A stretch of 64,000 bases of DNA. Source: Halobacteroidaceae bacterium. Its GTDB lineage: Bacteria; Bacillota; Halanaerobiia; B1SED10-174. The position numbers and the translations under genes were made by a program. The stretch spans positions 1 through 64,000 of the forward strand of contig PUNE01000100.1 in NCBI GenBank assembly GCA_003551665.1, in the 5' to 3' direction. Of this stretch, positions 29,693 to 38,621 are shown in pieces; positions within the stretch are counted from its first letter, which is position 1; every line of letters begins with the position of its first letter. The notes below the pieces were generated by a model that searched no databases, was not told where the DNA came from, and saw only the letters and a program-made list of their open reading frames with translations.

Positions 29693-31405
29693 TTGATAAA
29701 GAAAAGCGCACTGCTGGTGATTTTAATTTTACTCCTGGGGGGGATTTCCCAGGCGGAGGTTGGTCCAAATACTGTAACCGATATCCAGATTGAGGGAAAT
29801 GAAAACATTCCAACTGAAGAAATAATGGAAGCTATTGAGATTGATATTGGAGACGAAGTTGACGGGAGAATACTCCGCGACAACATGGAAAAAATCTACG
29901 AAATGGGCTGGTTTTACGACATATACGTAGACTACGAACCCTATGAGGGTGGACTTCGCCTGGTTTTCCAGGTCATGGAAAATTTCGAGGTAAAGGGAAT
30001 TGAATTTGAAGGAATAAGTGTTTACTCTGAGGAAGAAATAAAGGATAATTTACAGGTTGAAATCAGTAAAGTACTCAATACCCGGCATCTGAATAACGAC
30101 CTGCGGGGCCTTGAGGAGAAGTACCAGGATGATGGGTATATTCTGGCAAGAATTACTGACGTGCAGTTAAGCGAGGAAGAGCAGGTTCTTTATGTGACCA
30201 TAAACGAAGGATATTTAAATGAAATCCGGGTAACAGGAAATGAAAAAACCCGGGACTACGTAATTGAAAGGGAATTTGCTCTGAAAGAGGGAGAAGTTTT
30301 TAATGCCCGCAAGGCTCAGCAGACCCTTCATAACATTTATAACCTGGGTTTTTTCTCGGAAAATATCGGTTCCAGCCTGGATCCCGTTGACCCGGATAAG
30401 AATATTTTCGACCTGGTTATAGAACTAGAGGAAGTTGATACCGGAAATATTGGAGCGGGAGGAGGCTACAACACCAGGGACGGTTTTTACGGCTTTCTGG
30501 ATATCCAGGAAAGAAACCTCTTTGGAAGGGGCCAGGAAATTGGAATCAGGACAGAAATAGGGCGAAACAGGACCTATGAACTATACTTTACCGAGCCCAG
30601 CCTAATGGGAACACCCTATTCAATCAGCATGAACCTGAGGCGGAGAGTTGAACACGATACCGTGGAGAGAACTATTGACGACGAACTGGTAAAGGTCGAC
30701 TCCCGGGAAATCAGGCAGGGGGGTTCAATCACTTTGGGCCACCAGTATACTGATAATATTCGGCTTTCCACCAGGGGCAGGATTGATCACTCCAGGACAA
30801 CGTATGAGGACGATATTCTGGATCCAAGGACAACCCAGTTAAGGGCCCTGAGCTTTACCGTCCGACATGATAACACTGATGCACCTTTTTCAGCCAGAAT
30901 CAGCCCTTCCACTGGTGGAGTTGACATTGTGACCATGGAAAAGGCCGGTTATCTTTTTGGGGGAGATTTTGACTTTACCAAGCTCACCCTTGAATTCCGC
31001 CGTTATTACCCCGGCTTTCAGGATGACCACACCTGGGCCCTGAGGTACAAGGGAAGCATCATGGGAGGTCCCAACCTGGAAGACTTGCCAAGCAATGAAA
31101 AGCTCCTGGTTGGCGGACCTGATACCGTCCGGGGTTATCCCTTTGGAACTTTTCAGGGTAGCCGCATGCTGTTGTTCAATGCAGAGTACCGGTTTCCGAT
31201 TTATGAGATTCTCCAGGGCGCTGCCTTTATTGACCTGGGTAAATCCTGGGAAAAAGGTGTAGCTCCAAGGCCAACTGATTTTGGTCTGGGTATCGGGGCT
31301 GGGGTTCGTCTTGATACCCCGCTGGGGAAACTCCGCCTGGACCTTGGATATCGACCTGATGCTGGACAGTTCAGGCCTCATTTCAGTATTGGTCAAACAT
31401 TTTAA
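29693..31405 (+). CDS. bamA: BamA/Omp85 outer-membrane assembly factor
   Basis: A 570-residue Omp85 protein that inserts beta-barrel proteins into the outer membrane. The signal peptide ends near SQAEV. Three POTRA domains follow: VTDIQIEGNENI (about 28-100), FEVKGIEFEGISV (about 100-170) and LNEIRVTGNEKT (about 172-250). Then comes a C-terminal barrel with the Omp85 motif VRGYPFGTFQGS (about 482-493) and a terminal strand ending in Phe (FSIGQTF). E. coli BamA has five POTRA domains; three is common in diderm Bacillota. TTG 29693 follows AAAGGAGG by seven bases. Skp-like chaperones follow directly. Confidence 0.93.
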   Translation: MIKKSALLVILILLLGGISQAEVGPNTVTDIQIEGNENIPTEEIMEAIEIDIGDEVDGRILRDNMEKIYEMGWFYDIYVDYEPYEGGLRLVFQVMENFEVKGIEFEGISVYSEEEIKDNLQVEISKVLNTRHLNNDLRGLEEKYQDDGYILARITDVQLSEEEQVLYVTINEGYLNEIRVTGNEKTRDYVIEREFALKEGEVFNARKAQQTLHNIYNLGFFSENIGSSLDPVDPDKNIFDLVIELEEVDTGNIGAGGGYNTRDGFYGFLDIQERNLFGRGQEIGIRTEIGRNRTYELYFTEPSLMGTPYSISMNLRRRVEHDTVERTIDDELVKVDSREIRQGGSITLGHQYTDNIRLSTRGRIDHSRTTYEDDILDPRTTQLRALSFTVRHDNTDAPFSARISPSTGGVDIVTMEKAGYLFGGDFDFTKLTLEFRRYYPGFQDDHTWALRYKGSIMGGPNLEDLPSNEKLLVGGPDTVRGYPFGTFQGSRMLLFNAEYRFPIYEILQGAAFIDLGKSWEKGVAPRPTDFGLGIGAGVRLDTPLGKLRLDLGYRPDAGQFRPHFSIGQTF

Positions 31406-31420
31406 TTAAGGAGTGAGGTT

Positions 31421-31897
31421 ATGGCCTTGCGAAGGGTTTTACAGGGCTTTTTACTGATAGCCCTGGTCCTCGTTGTGGTGGGGGGATACACGCTTGTTAC
31501 CCAGACGCCTTTCCTCCAGGCAGAAGGATCAGCCAACCGGGTTGCGATTGGTTATGTTGACATCCTGCTTTTATTTGAACAGCACCCTCAAAAGTTTAAA
31601 GCCGAGCAGCTTTTAAGTGAAGAGGCCCGGCGACTCCAGGCTTTGCTGGAAGAAGAAGCAGAAGACCTCGAACCCCAAAAACAACAGGAATTGCTGGAAA
31701 AATACCAGATGGAGCTAATGTTAAAGGAGCGAGAACTGGTCAGAGCGGTAGTAGAGGAAATTGAAAAAATTGTAGGAGAGGTTGCCGTTGAGGCGGGCAT
31801 CGAAGTTGTTCTGGAAAGGCAGAACGTAATTTATGGAGGCCATGACCTTACCCAGGATGTACTGGAAAAGATCAGGGAGGCCGATAACCTTGATTAA
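31421..31897 (+). CDS. OmpH/Skp-like periplasmic chaperone, copy 1
   Basis: A 158-residue protein with an N-terminal signal or anchor helix (about 8-30), then the OmpH/Skp pattern. A beta strand VAIGYVDILLLFEQHP opens the mature part, a charged coiled-coil hairpin spans about 60-125, and a closing strand pattern IEVVLERQNVIYGGHDLT follows. Skp holds unfolded outer-membrane proteins on their way to BamA. First of four consecutive OmpH-like genes. The ATG follows AAGGAGTGAGG. Confidence 0.85.
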   Translation: MALRRVLQGFLLIALVLVVVGGYTLVTQTPFLQAEGSANRVAIGYVDILLLFEQHPQKFKAEQLLSEEARRLQALLEEEAEDLEPQKQQELLEKYQMELMLKERELVRAVVEEIEKIVGEVAVEAGIEVVLERQNVIYGGHDLTQDVLEKIREADNLD

Positions 31898-32990
31898 AAA
31901 GGTTTTTGGGATTGGACTGCTGTCGTTTTTCATCCTGGGTTTTTCACTTTTCCCAGGCTTATCTGTGGGGGCAGAAGCAGAAAGTGCTTTTGTGGACCTG
32001 GGGCGTGCCCGCCCCTACCATCCCCTGGGTGGAGAACTCGAATTTCTGGAGAGGAAGAAGGCTGATTACCAGAAAACCCTGGATAACCTGTACCAGCAGC
32101 AGTCCTTTTTTGCTGAATTGATGGGAAAATACGAGCAACAGGTAGAAAAGAATATTCTGGAAGCAGAGCGAAAAATTGAAAGGGAATTCCAGGAAGAACT
32201 GGACCGGATTGAGCAAAAACTCCAGGAGAAATTCGGAGAAAAGGAAAAGGAGGTAAAGGAAAAAACCCGGGAGGAGATAGATGATTTTTACCAGGAATTA
32301 CAGAGCAAGTACCAGCAGGATATAGCAGAGCACATCAGCCACTTAAACCGGGAATACCGGCAGTTTCGGGAGGAAATCAGGTCTGATTATTCCTTTGAAA
32401 TTTTCAATCTGAAGCTCCAGCTGCAGATGGCTCAACTTTCTGATGAAGAGAGGGAGAAAAAGGAAGAAGAACTGGAAAAGCTGGAAGGAAAAAAAGAGGA
32501 GGCTCTTCGCCAGAGGGAACTGGAAATATCCTGGAGAATGAGGACAATTACTATTAACTTAAGGATAGAGCTGGAAAGGGAACTCGAGGAGTTTTCCAAC
32601 CGGCAGGAGGAGCTTGCCCAGGAGAAAATTGAAGAAATTCAGGCCGAAAGGGACCAGGAGAGAGATTTGGTGGTCGGAGAATTAGAGGAAAAAAAACAAA
32701 AAGAATTTGAGGAAAAAAAGGCCGAAATCCGGGAGAAATCCCGTGACGAAATTGCCCGGACAAGTGGCAGATTAAATGAAGATTTAGCCGGGCAGGTGGA
32801 GGAGATCCAGGAGCGGATTGAAACCCTGCAACAGGAAATCGAACTTTTAAAATCCAAAATTGATCCTGACCTGGTTGAGCTTGCCCGCCAGCTGGAGAGA
32901 GAAGAGGGTATCCAGGTTGAGATGATTGAACCTGGTGAATTTGCCCCGGGAGTTGATTTGACCAGGAAGTTGATTGAGTTGATGGAGTAA
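31890..32990 (+). CDS. Long coiled-coil OmpH-like periplasmic protein, copy 2
   Basis: A 366-residue exported protein. After a signal peptide (cut near VGAEAE) the segment ESAFVDLGRARPYHP matches the first OmpH strand. About 250 residues of very charged heptad sequence follow, and the end (VDLTRKLIELME) resembles the OmpH C-terminus. It is over twice the length of Skp, so the tentacles would be much longer. TTG 31890 is chosen because GGGAGG lies nine bases upstream; it overlaps copy 1 by eight bases. It could hold large substrates or span the periplasm. Confidence 0.75.
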   Translation: MIKKVFGIGLLSFFILGFSLFPGLSVGAEAESAFVDLGRARPYHPLGGELEFLERKKADYQKTLDNLYQQQSFFAELMGKYEQQVEKNILEAERKIEREFQEELDRIEQKLQEKFGEKEKEVKEKTREEIDDFYQELQSKYQQDIAEHISHLNREYRQFREEIRSDYSFEIFNLKLQLQMAQLSDEEREKKEEELEKLEGKKEEALRQRELEISWRMRTITINLRIELERELEEFSNRQEELAQEKIEEIQAERDQERDLVVGELEEKKQKEFEEKKAEIREKSRDEIARTSGRLNEDLAGQVEEIQERIETLQQEIELLKSKIDPDLVELARQLEREEGIQVEMIEPGEFAPGVDLTRKLIELME

Positions 32991-33008
32991 TTGAAGGAGG
33001 TTGGCCCA

Positions 33009-33419
33009 TTGTTCCCCAGATTTTTCACCATTTTTTTATTTTGTACAATGGTTTTTTTCCTGGCCGGCTGTGAACGGGAGGTTGGCCTGGGTGTTGTTGA
33101 CCTTGACCGGGTGCTGGAAGAATCACCACGGGCATTATACTACCAGGAACAACTGGATGAGGCCGGCAGGGAAATCGAGGAGCGATATGCCATTGATTCC
33201 GGTGATGTTAGCCAGGAAGAGCGACTTTCTTTGCAGGAGCAGGCCTACGAGGAGTACCAATCGGTTAAAGAAGAACTGGAAGACCGGCTAAACGAGGAAA
33301 TAGAACAGGCAGTAGCAGAGGTAGCAGAAGAAGAGAATCTGGATATAATTTTTTACAGGAAGGCAGTCAGCTTTGGTGGACAGGATATTACAGAACAGGT
33401 GGTTGAAAAATTACAATGA
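33009..33419 (+). CDS. OmpH/Skp-like lipoprotein, copy 3
   Basis: A 136-residue OmpH-like protein with a lipobox (FLAGC, Cys about residue 20), so it is lipid-anchored rather than soluble. The mature part starts LGVVDLDRVLEESPRA, has a coiled-coil hairpin, and ends DIIFYRKAVSFGGQDITEQVV, the same closing pattern as copies 1 and 4. TTG 33009 is eight bases after AAGGAG. The last codons overlap copy 4. Close sequence similarity to copy 4 (VLEESPRA / ILEESPRA) points to recent duplication. Confidence 0.8.
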   Translation: MFPRFFTIFLFCTMVFFLAGCEREVGLGVVDLDRVLEESPRALYYQEQLDEAGREIEERYAIDSGDVSQEERLSLQEQAYEEYQSVKEELEDRLNEEIEQAVAEVAEEENLDIIFYRKAVSFGGQDITEQVVEKLQ

Positions 33420-33925
33420 TGTTTAGAGAAATGAGTCTTATCAGACGAGAACGGAGCAAATGGCATCGCCCCATAATTCTGGGGTTAATCGTCCTGATTT
33501 TTGTTTTTGCAGGAACGGCAATATATTATCATAGCAGGATTGCAGCCCTGGAACAGGAAATAGAGCAGATGTCCGGGGGGGGAATACAAGTGGGGGCAGT
33601 TGATATGCAGAGGATACTGGAAGAAAGCCCCCGGGCTCGCTATTTCCAGGATAGACTGGATGAAAAAGGGCTGGAGATTGAAGAAGAATTTGAAACCCGG
33701 GCTAAGGAACTGGAAGACGAAGATAAGCTGCACGAATTCCAGCAGGAAGCCTACGACCAGTATCTGGAGGCCAGGGAAGAACTGGAAGGACAGTTAAACG
33801 AAGAAATTAACCAGGCCCTGCTTGAAGTCGCAGAGGAAATGGGCCTTAACCTGGTCATAGCCCGCCAGGGAATTCACCTGGGAGGAACGGACATTACCGA
33901 CGAGGTGATGAAGAAACTGGAATGA
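33416..33925 (+). CDS. OmpH/Skp-like protein with membrane anchor, copy 4
   Basis: A 169-residue OmpH-like protein. A basic N-terminus and one helix (about 19-38) without a cleavage site or lipobox suggest an inner-membrane anchor. The chaperone part begins VGAVDMQRILEESPRARYF and ends LVIARQGIHLGGTDITDEV. It overlaps copy 3 by four bases and is followed ten bases later by lpxD. Four Skp-like genes with different anchors (signal or anchor helix, signal peptide, lipid, uncut helix) may work in different places. Confidence 0.8.
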   Translation: MMFREMSLIRRERSKWHRPIILGLIVLIFVFAGTAIYYHSRIAALEQEIEQMSGGGIQVGAVDMQRILEESPRARYFQDRLDEKGLEIEEEFETRAKELEDEDKLHEFQQEAYDQYLEAREELEGQLNEEINQALLEVAEEMGLNLVIARQGIHLGGTDITDEVMKKLE

Positions 33926-33935
33926 GGTGGTAGCC

Positions 33936-34970
33936 ATGACCCGTACTTTGGCCGAGCTGGCTGAATTTCTAAATGCCCGCCTGGAGGGAGATGGAAAACT
34001 GGAAATAAACGGTGTTGCCTCTGTTGACGGGGGTGGGCCCGGACATCTGGTTTTTGCGGAAAATGAAAAAGCCTGCCTTCTGGCAGAAGGATCCGGTGCT
34101 ACTGCAGTTATCCTTCCCCAGGAGGGACCGGAAACCAAAAAACCAGCCCTCCGGGTAGAAAATCCCAGGCTGGCTTTTGCCAGGGTTGCGGGGCTTTTTG
34201 CTCCTGACCGGCTTTCCGGTGAAGGGATCCACCCTTCGGCTGTTCTCTCAGAGGATGTTCAGGTCGGTCCGGGGATCGTTATCCATCCCGGTGTCGTTAT
34301 AGAGGAAGGTGTAACCCTGGGTAAAAACGTAAAAATTGGAGCCCAGGTTTTTATCGGGAAAAACTGTTCGGTGGGAGATGACACCCGGATTTATCCCGGT
34401 GCCAGGATTCTTGCAGATACAGTAATTGGCCGGGACTGTTTTATCCAGAGTGGAGCAGTCCTCGGGAGCGAAGGTTTTGGTTTTGTTGAAGCCGAAGGGG
34501 GGTACCTGCGGATGCCCCAGCTGGGAAGGGTTGTTATTGAGGATAACGTGGAGATTGGAGCCAACAGTGTTATTGACCGGGGAGCCCTGGGACCAACGGT
34601 GATTGGAGAAGGAAGCAAAATTGACAGCCAGGTTATTATCAGCCACAATGTCCGCCTGGGCAAAGACTGTCTAGTGGTCAGCCAGTCGGGCATTGCGGGG
34701 AGTTCAACCCTCGGGGACCGGGTCCGCCTGGGGGGGCAGGTAGGAATAACCGACCATGTTAACCTGGGAGATGACATAACTGTTGGGGCCAAAAGCGGGG
34801 TGAGCAAGGATCTTTCCGAGCCAGGCACCTACTTTGGTGCTCCGGCAATACCTGCCCGCAGGGCTTTCGAGAAAGAGGCGGGGATCCGGAATATAAATAA
34901 GATGCGGGAACAGTTGAAAATCCTGAAGGAACGGGTGGAGTTCCTGGAAAAAAAGAAAGAAGATAATTAA
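33936..34970 (+). CDS. lpxD: UDP-3-O-acylglucosamine N-acyltransferase
   Basis: Third step of lipid A synthesis: adds the N-linked hydroxyacyl chain. The 344-residue protein has the N-terminal uridine-binding domain (VFAENEKACLLAE) and a left-handed beta helix of hexapeptide repeats (GVTLGKNVKIGAQVFIGKN and following). The catalytic His region is QVIISHNVRLG, and a C-terminal helix is present. ATG 33936 follows GAGGTGG; the in-frame GTG at 33927 lies inside that site. Its partners lpxC, lpxA, lpxI and lpxB are in the cluster at 60-64 kb. Confidence 0.94.
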   Translation: MTRTLAELAEFLNARLEGDGKLEINGVASVDGGGPGHLVFAENEKACLLAEGSGATAVILPQEGPETKKPALRVENPRLAFARVAGLFAPDRLSGEGIHPSAVLSEDVQVGPGIVIHPGVVIEEGVTLGKNVKIGAQVFIGKNCSVGDDTRIYPGARILADTVIGRDCFIQSGAVLGSEGFGFVEAEGGYLRMPQLGRVVIEDNVEIGANSVIDRGALGPTVIGEGSKIDSQVIISHNVRLGKDCLVVSQSGIAGSSTLGDRVRLGGQVGITDHVNLGDDITVGAKSGVSKDLSEPGTYFGAPAIPARRAFEKEAGIRNINKMREQLKILKERVEFLEKKKEDN

Positions 34971-35009
34971 AGTTCCACCGGGAAAATTTCCGAAAAAAAT
35001 ATTTTCTTT

Positions 35010-35044
35010 CCTGCACAAAAGTTTGGTGCAGGGGTTTTTTATTT
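35010..35044 (+). terminator. Terminator after lpxD
   Basis: Seven-pair stem CCTGCAC (35010-35016) and GTGCAGG (35026-35032), with further A-T pairs possible in the loop, followed by GGTTTTTTATTTT. It ends the tamB-to-lpxD cluster. Confidence 0.8.
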
Positions 35045-35048
35045 TATC

Positions 35049-35077
35049 TTGAAAGTTTTTTCACAAAGGGGTATAAT
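35049..35077 (+). promoter_or_regulatory. Promoter of the Mrp antiporter operon
   Basis: TTGAAA (35049-35054), 17-base spacer, TATAAT (35072-35077), about 30 bases before the first gene. Strong SigA-type promoter directly after the lpxD terminator. Confidence 0.8.
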
Positions 35078-35105
35078 GGATAGGGATTGAGGGGAGTTGA
35101 AAAGC

Positions 35106-35483
35106 ATGGATGATTTTATAATCCGCAAAACCTTTCGCCTGGTTATAATTTTCCTGCTTCTATATGGGATTTATATAATCTTCCATGGCCATCTGTCGCC
35201 CGGAGGAGGTTTTTCAGGGGGAATGATTCTGGGCCTTGGTTTTATTATGTACTTACTTGTTTACGGAGGCAACCTGGGCAGAATTCCCATTAACATTGCA
35301 ATCCTTCTGGTTTCTATCGGGGGGATTACCGAGGCCAGCAAGTTTCTGATAGGTAAAAACTTCCCGGCCACACAGACCCCGGGAAGCCTTTTCAGTATTG
35401 GCATAGGAAGCCTGGTCAACCTGGGGATAGGCCTCCTGGTTGCGGCGACTATTATTGGAATCTTCTATCTGGAGGAGAAGTGA
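35106..35483 (+). CDS. mrpB: Mrp Na+/H+ antiporter subunit B
   Basis: A 125-residue membrane protein with four helices and the MnhB/MrpB signature GHLSPGGGFSGGMILGLGF near residue 30. MrpB is a small structural subunit of the multi-subunit cation/proton antiporter. ATG 35106 is preferred over TTG 35097, which lies at the ribosome-binding site GAGGGGAG. First gene of the operon; its end lies a few bases before mrpC. Confidence 0.9.
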   Translation: MDDFIIRKTFRLVIIFLLLYGIYIIFHGHLSPGGGFSGGMILGLGFIMYLLVYGGNLGRIPINIAILLVSIGGITEASKFLIGKNFPATQTPGSLFSIGIGSLVNLGIGLLVAATIIGIFYLEEK

Positions 35484-35487
35484 TGGT

Positions 35488-35847
35488 ATGGAGTTTAATT
35501 TCCTATTAGCGAATTATCCCTATATTTTTTCCATACTGCTTTTTTCCCTGGGCTGGCTGATAATTTTTACCCAGGCCAATCTGATTAAAAAGGTTATTGG
35601 GATTAATATTATGGAGAGTGGGATCTTCCTCTTTTTCCTGGCAGTTGGAGATATTACCGGTGGAAAGCCTCCCATTTATGTAGAGGGTGTTGAACAGATT
35701 TATGTAAATCCCCTGCCCTCGGCCCTGATTTTAACTGGTATTGTTGTTTCTTTCAGCATTACAGCCCTGGCTTTAAGTATTATCATAAAGATTTACCAGA
35801 GTTACAGGACAATCTACATGCCAGAGCTCCTCAAAATAATGGAGTGA
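35488..35847 (+). CDS. mrpC: Mrp Na+/H+ antiporter subunit C
   Basis: A 119-residue protein with three helices, related to NuoK of complex I. Helix 2 has the conserved IGINIMESGIFLFFLAVG with a membrane Glu, and the loop GKPPIYVEGVEQIYVNPLPSAL is typical of MrpC. ATG 35488 is ten bases after GGAGGAG. The stop overlaps the GTG before mrpD. Confidence 0.92.
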   Translation: MEFNFLLANYPYIFSILLFSLGWLIIFTQANLIKKVIGINIMESGIFLFFLAVGDITGGKPPIYVEGVEQIYVNPLPSALILTGIVVSFSITALALSIIIKIYQSYRTIYMPELLKIME

Positions 35848-35852
35848 ACAAA

Positions 35853-37331
35853 ATGGTTATTGAATTTTTACCCTTTGCTCTTGTATTATTCACCCTTGTG
35901 GGTGCTTTTATAATGCCTTTTTTTGCCCGCTGGTTTCCCCGGGGTTGTATTCCCCTGACCCTGGGAGTTCTGGGGATGGATATTTTTATGGCCGTTACTC
36001 TCCTGACTTCAGTTATGACCCATGGACCCACTGCCTATTATATTGGCGGCTGGGCTGCACCCTGGGGTATTGAAGTCAGGGGGGACGGTATTGCAGCAAT
36101 TATGGTGCTCTTGATTGCTTTCATCATGTTCTGGACCGTAGTTTACGGTGCCAGCTCCATAGGAAAAGAGCTTCCCCAGGGCCGAGGGGGATGGTATTGT
36201 GCCCTGCTGTTATTGATTTCAGCCGGGATGATGGGGCTCGTTGTCAGCGGGGATCTTTTTAATATGTACGTGATGATTGAGGTGGTTTCTCTGAGTTCCG
36301 TTGCCCTTGTGCTTGCCAAGGGGGGGCGAGAGGTGCTGCCCGCTGCCCTGAAGTACCTCCTTCTGGCAACTATTGGCTCGGGTTTTATCCTGTTCGGCAT
36401 TGGTTTTACCTATATCCTGACGGGGCACCTCAATATTGGTTTTGCAGCTGCAGAACTGATGACAGCTGGGGGAGAATACCCCTACCTGAACTGGGTGGCC
36501 CTGACCTTCCTGGTTATCGGGCTGGGGGTTAAAGCAGGGCTCTTTCCCCTCCATGTCTGGCTGCCAGATGCTCACTCTACCGCTGCTTCGACTTCCAGCG
36601 CGATCCTTTCGGGCCTGGTAGTCAAGGTTTATGCTGTTGTTGTGATGAGGCTTTTTTTCCAGCTATACACCAGTGAAATGCTGCTGGCAACAGACATTGA
36701 CAGGATCCTCCTTGTAATGAGCATAGCCGCTATTCTTGCAGGATCACTTTTTGCCCTGGTCCAGAAGGATTTAAAAAGGCTCCTGGCCTATTCCACTGTG
36801 GCCCAGATAGGATATATTTTTTTGGGGATCAGTGTTTTTTCCATAATGGGCCTGGAAGGAGCCATTTTTCATATCATTGCCCATGCTCTGATGAAAAGCA
36901 TGTTATTTCTGGCCGCGGGAAGCCTGATTTTCCGCGCAGGAAGCCGCCAGATAGAAGACCTGCGGGGAATGGGGAAGGCAATGCCTTTTACAGCGGGAAT
37001 GTTTACCCTGGGAGCATTTTCCATGATCGGGTTTCCCCTTTTAGCGGGTTTTATCAGTAAATACCTCCTTGCTATTGCGGGGTGGGATAGTGGTAACCTG
37101 CTCATACTTCCGCTGATGGTTTTGAGTGGGCTTTTAAATGCCGCCTATTATCTCCCTGTTATCAGGGTATTATTCTGGAGCAGTGGGGAGGAAACGCCCA
37201 GTAAGGTTGAAGGAGAACTGGGCCGTTCCCTGGCCCTTGGAGCTCTGGCAGCCGGCCTTTTAATTATGGGTGTAATTCCGGAAGCGGGGCGGGAATTTAT
37301 CCAGCTTGCTGCTTCCTGGTTATGGGGTTAG
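35853..37331 (+). CDS. mrpD: Mrp antiporter subunit D
   Basis: A 492-residue antiporter-type membrane protein with about 14 helices, homologous to NuoM/NuoN. Ion-path residues are conserved: Glu in helix 5 (NMYVMIEVVSLSS), Lys in helix 7 (GVKAGLFPLHVWLPDAH), Lys after helix 8 (VQKDLKRLLAYSTV) and Lys in helix 12 (AGFISKYLLAI). ATG 35853 is eight bases after GGAG. It is the first of three large antiporter subunits in the operon. Confidence 0.92.
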   Translation: MVIEFLPFALVLFTLVGAFIMPFFARWFPRGCIPLTLGVLGMDIFMAVTLLTSVMTHGPTAYYIGGWAAPWGIEVRGDGIAAIMVLLIAFIMFWTVVYGASSIGKELPQGRGGWYCALLLLISAGMMGLVVSGDLFNMYVMIEVVSLSSVALVLAKGGREVLPAALKYLLLATIGSGFILFGIGFTYILTGHLNIGFAAAELMTAGGEYPYLNWVALTFLVIGLGVKAGLFPLHVWLPDAHSTAASTSSAILSGLVVKVYAVVVMRLFFQLYTSEMLLATDIDRILLVMSIAAILAGSLFALVQKDLKRLLAYSTVAQIGYIFLGISVFSIMGLEGAIFHIIAHALMKSMLFLAAGSLIFRAGSRQIEDLRGMGKAMPFTAGMFTLGAFSMIGFPLLAGFISKYLLAIAGWDSGNLLILPLMVLSGLLNAAYYLPVIRVLFWSSGEETPSKVEGELGRSLALGALAAGLLIMGVIPEAGREFIQLAASWLWG

Positions 37332-37341
37332 GAGGAAGGAT

Positions 37342-37836
37342 ATGCTTATCTTTTTGCTCCTTTTATTATTCTGGTTTTTATTAAGTGGAATTGTTAATCT
37401 GGAGTATTTCCTGGTAGGTTTAATTATTGCCGGGATTTTAACCCTTTTGTACTATAGGATGGCTCCTGGGAAAAGGGAAATGGGTATTAATATTAACCTC
37501 CGCCGTGTCTGGCTGGGGGTAAAGATCATCGGGGTACTTTTTCTGGCAATTATCAGGGCGAATTTAACCCTCGCGGTCCGTTTATGGGGTAAGAAACCAG
37601 ACCTGCAATCAGTGCTGTTCAGCCTTGATCTGCCCCTTCATACGCCCGGGGCCATAAATTTTGCTGCCAATGCCATAACCCTGACTCCGGGAACTATCTC
37701 TGCCAGCCTGCGTGAAAGAAGGTTGATTATCCACACTCTTTATCCGGAACAGGAACAGGAGCTGGGGGAGTGGAAACTTATAAAACTCCTCAAAGAGTGG
37801 GAAGGAGAGGCGTCCAATGTTTACAGCGACAGTTAA
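37342..37836 (+). CDS. mrpE: Mrp antiporter subunit E
   Basis: A 164-residue protein with two or three N-terminal helices and a soluble C-terminal domain. Conserved features are LRRVWLGVKIIGVLFLAIIRAN and the NAITLTPGTISASL motif of MnhE/MrpE. ATG 37342 follows GGAGGAAGGA. It overlaps mrpF by 20 bases. Confidence 0.92.
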   Translation: MLIFLLLLLFWFLLSGIVNLEYFLVGLIIAGILTLLYYRMAPGKREMGININLRRVWLGVKIIGVLFLAIIRANLTLAVRLWGKKPDLQSVLFSLDLPLHTPGAINFAANAITLTPGTISASLRERRLIIHTLYPEQEQELGEWKLIKLLKEWEGEASNVYSDS

Positions 37837-38083
37837 CCTGGGAATCTGGCTTTTAATCGGTCTTACCGGCATAGTTCTGGCCAGGGCCTTTAAGGGGCCT
37901 GCCATGACCGACAGGCTGCTGGCCGTTAATATGATTACTACCAAACTCGTGGCGCTTTTTCTTCTCCTGGCACTACAGGAGGGCAACTGGGTTTATCTTG
38001 ACGTTGCACTGGTTTTTGTTATGGCAGCAAGTGTTGCTACCGTTGCTATTGTGAAGTTCTTCCAGGAGGGAAGTCTGCTTTAG
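37817..38083 (+). CDS. mrpF: Mrp antiporter subunit F
   Basis: An 88-residue protein with three helices. The conserved MrpF motif ARAFKGPAMTDRLLAVNMI contains the Asp needed for function in studied systems, and DVALVFVMAASVATVAIVKF forms the third helix. Twelve bases from mrpG. Confidence 0.92.
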   Translation: MFTATVNLGIWLLIGLTGIVLARAFKGPAMTDRLLAVNMITTKLVALFLLLALQEGNWVYLDVALVFVMAASVATVAIVKFFQEGSLL

Positions 38084-38094
38084 GGGGTTTAATC

Positions 38095-38385
38095 ATGCTA
38101 GGCACAATATTCCTTGTATTAGGGCTGTTTTTCTTTATAAGTGGGACCCTGGGAATCTGGAGATTACCCGACCCCCTTTCCAGGCTTCATGCCGGGGGTA
38201 TGGGTGATACCCTTGGGCTGGGTTTTCTTTTGCTGGCGTTGATTATTGACCAGCAGGATCTCGGGCTTACCGTCAAGTTTTTGTTTCTGGGGCTCATGGT
38301 TATAATAATAAACCCGGTTATAACTCACCTTGTTGCCAGCCTGGAATATAAAAATATCAGGGATGGAAAGGGGGAGACCTCCTGA
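38095..38385 (+). CDS. mrpG: Mrp antiporter subunit G
   Basis: A 96-residue protein with three helices. The MrpG/MnhG signature GIWRLPDPLSRLHAGGMGDTLG is near residue 20. The stop overlaps the next ATG by one base. MrpE, F and G complete the small-subunit set. Confidence 0.92.
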   Translation: MLGTIFLVLGLFFFISGTLGIWRLPDPLSRLHAGGMGDTLGLGFLLLALIIDQQDLGLTVKFLFLGLMVIIINPVITHLVASLEYKNIRDGKGETS

Positions 38386-38621
38386 TGGATTTTATCTCTT
38401 TTGCCTTTTTCGGTTTGCTTTTACTTTCTGCCCTGGCAGTTTTCATTTTCGAGGATCTCCTCTACATTATCCTGATTTTTGGGGTCTACAGCATGGTTAT
38501 GTCCCTGCTCTGGCAGCGCCTGAACAGTCCTGACCTGGCTATAACCGAAGCCGCAGTAGGCCTGGGGACAACCATACTTTTAATTGTGGTAATGGCAAAA
38601 ATGGGGAGGGACCCCGGATGA
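38385..38621 (+). CDS. MbhD-like subunit (split MrpA C-terminal part 1)
   Basis: A 78-residue protein with three helices, matching the hydrogenase MBH-subunit-D/DUF4040 type. In Bacillus this sequence is fused in the C-terminal half of MrpA. The conserved segment LNSPDLAITEAAVGLGTTILL carries a membrane Glu. It overlaps the next gene by four bases. That the part is a separate gene shows MrpA is split here. Confidence 0.85.
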   Translation: MDFISFAFFGLLLLSALAVFIFEDLLYIILIFGVYSMVMSLLWQRLNSPDLAITEAAVGLGTTILLIVVMAKMGRDPG

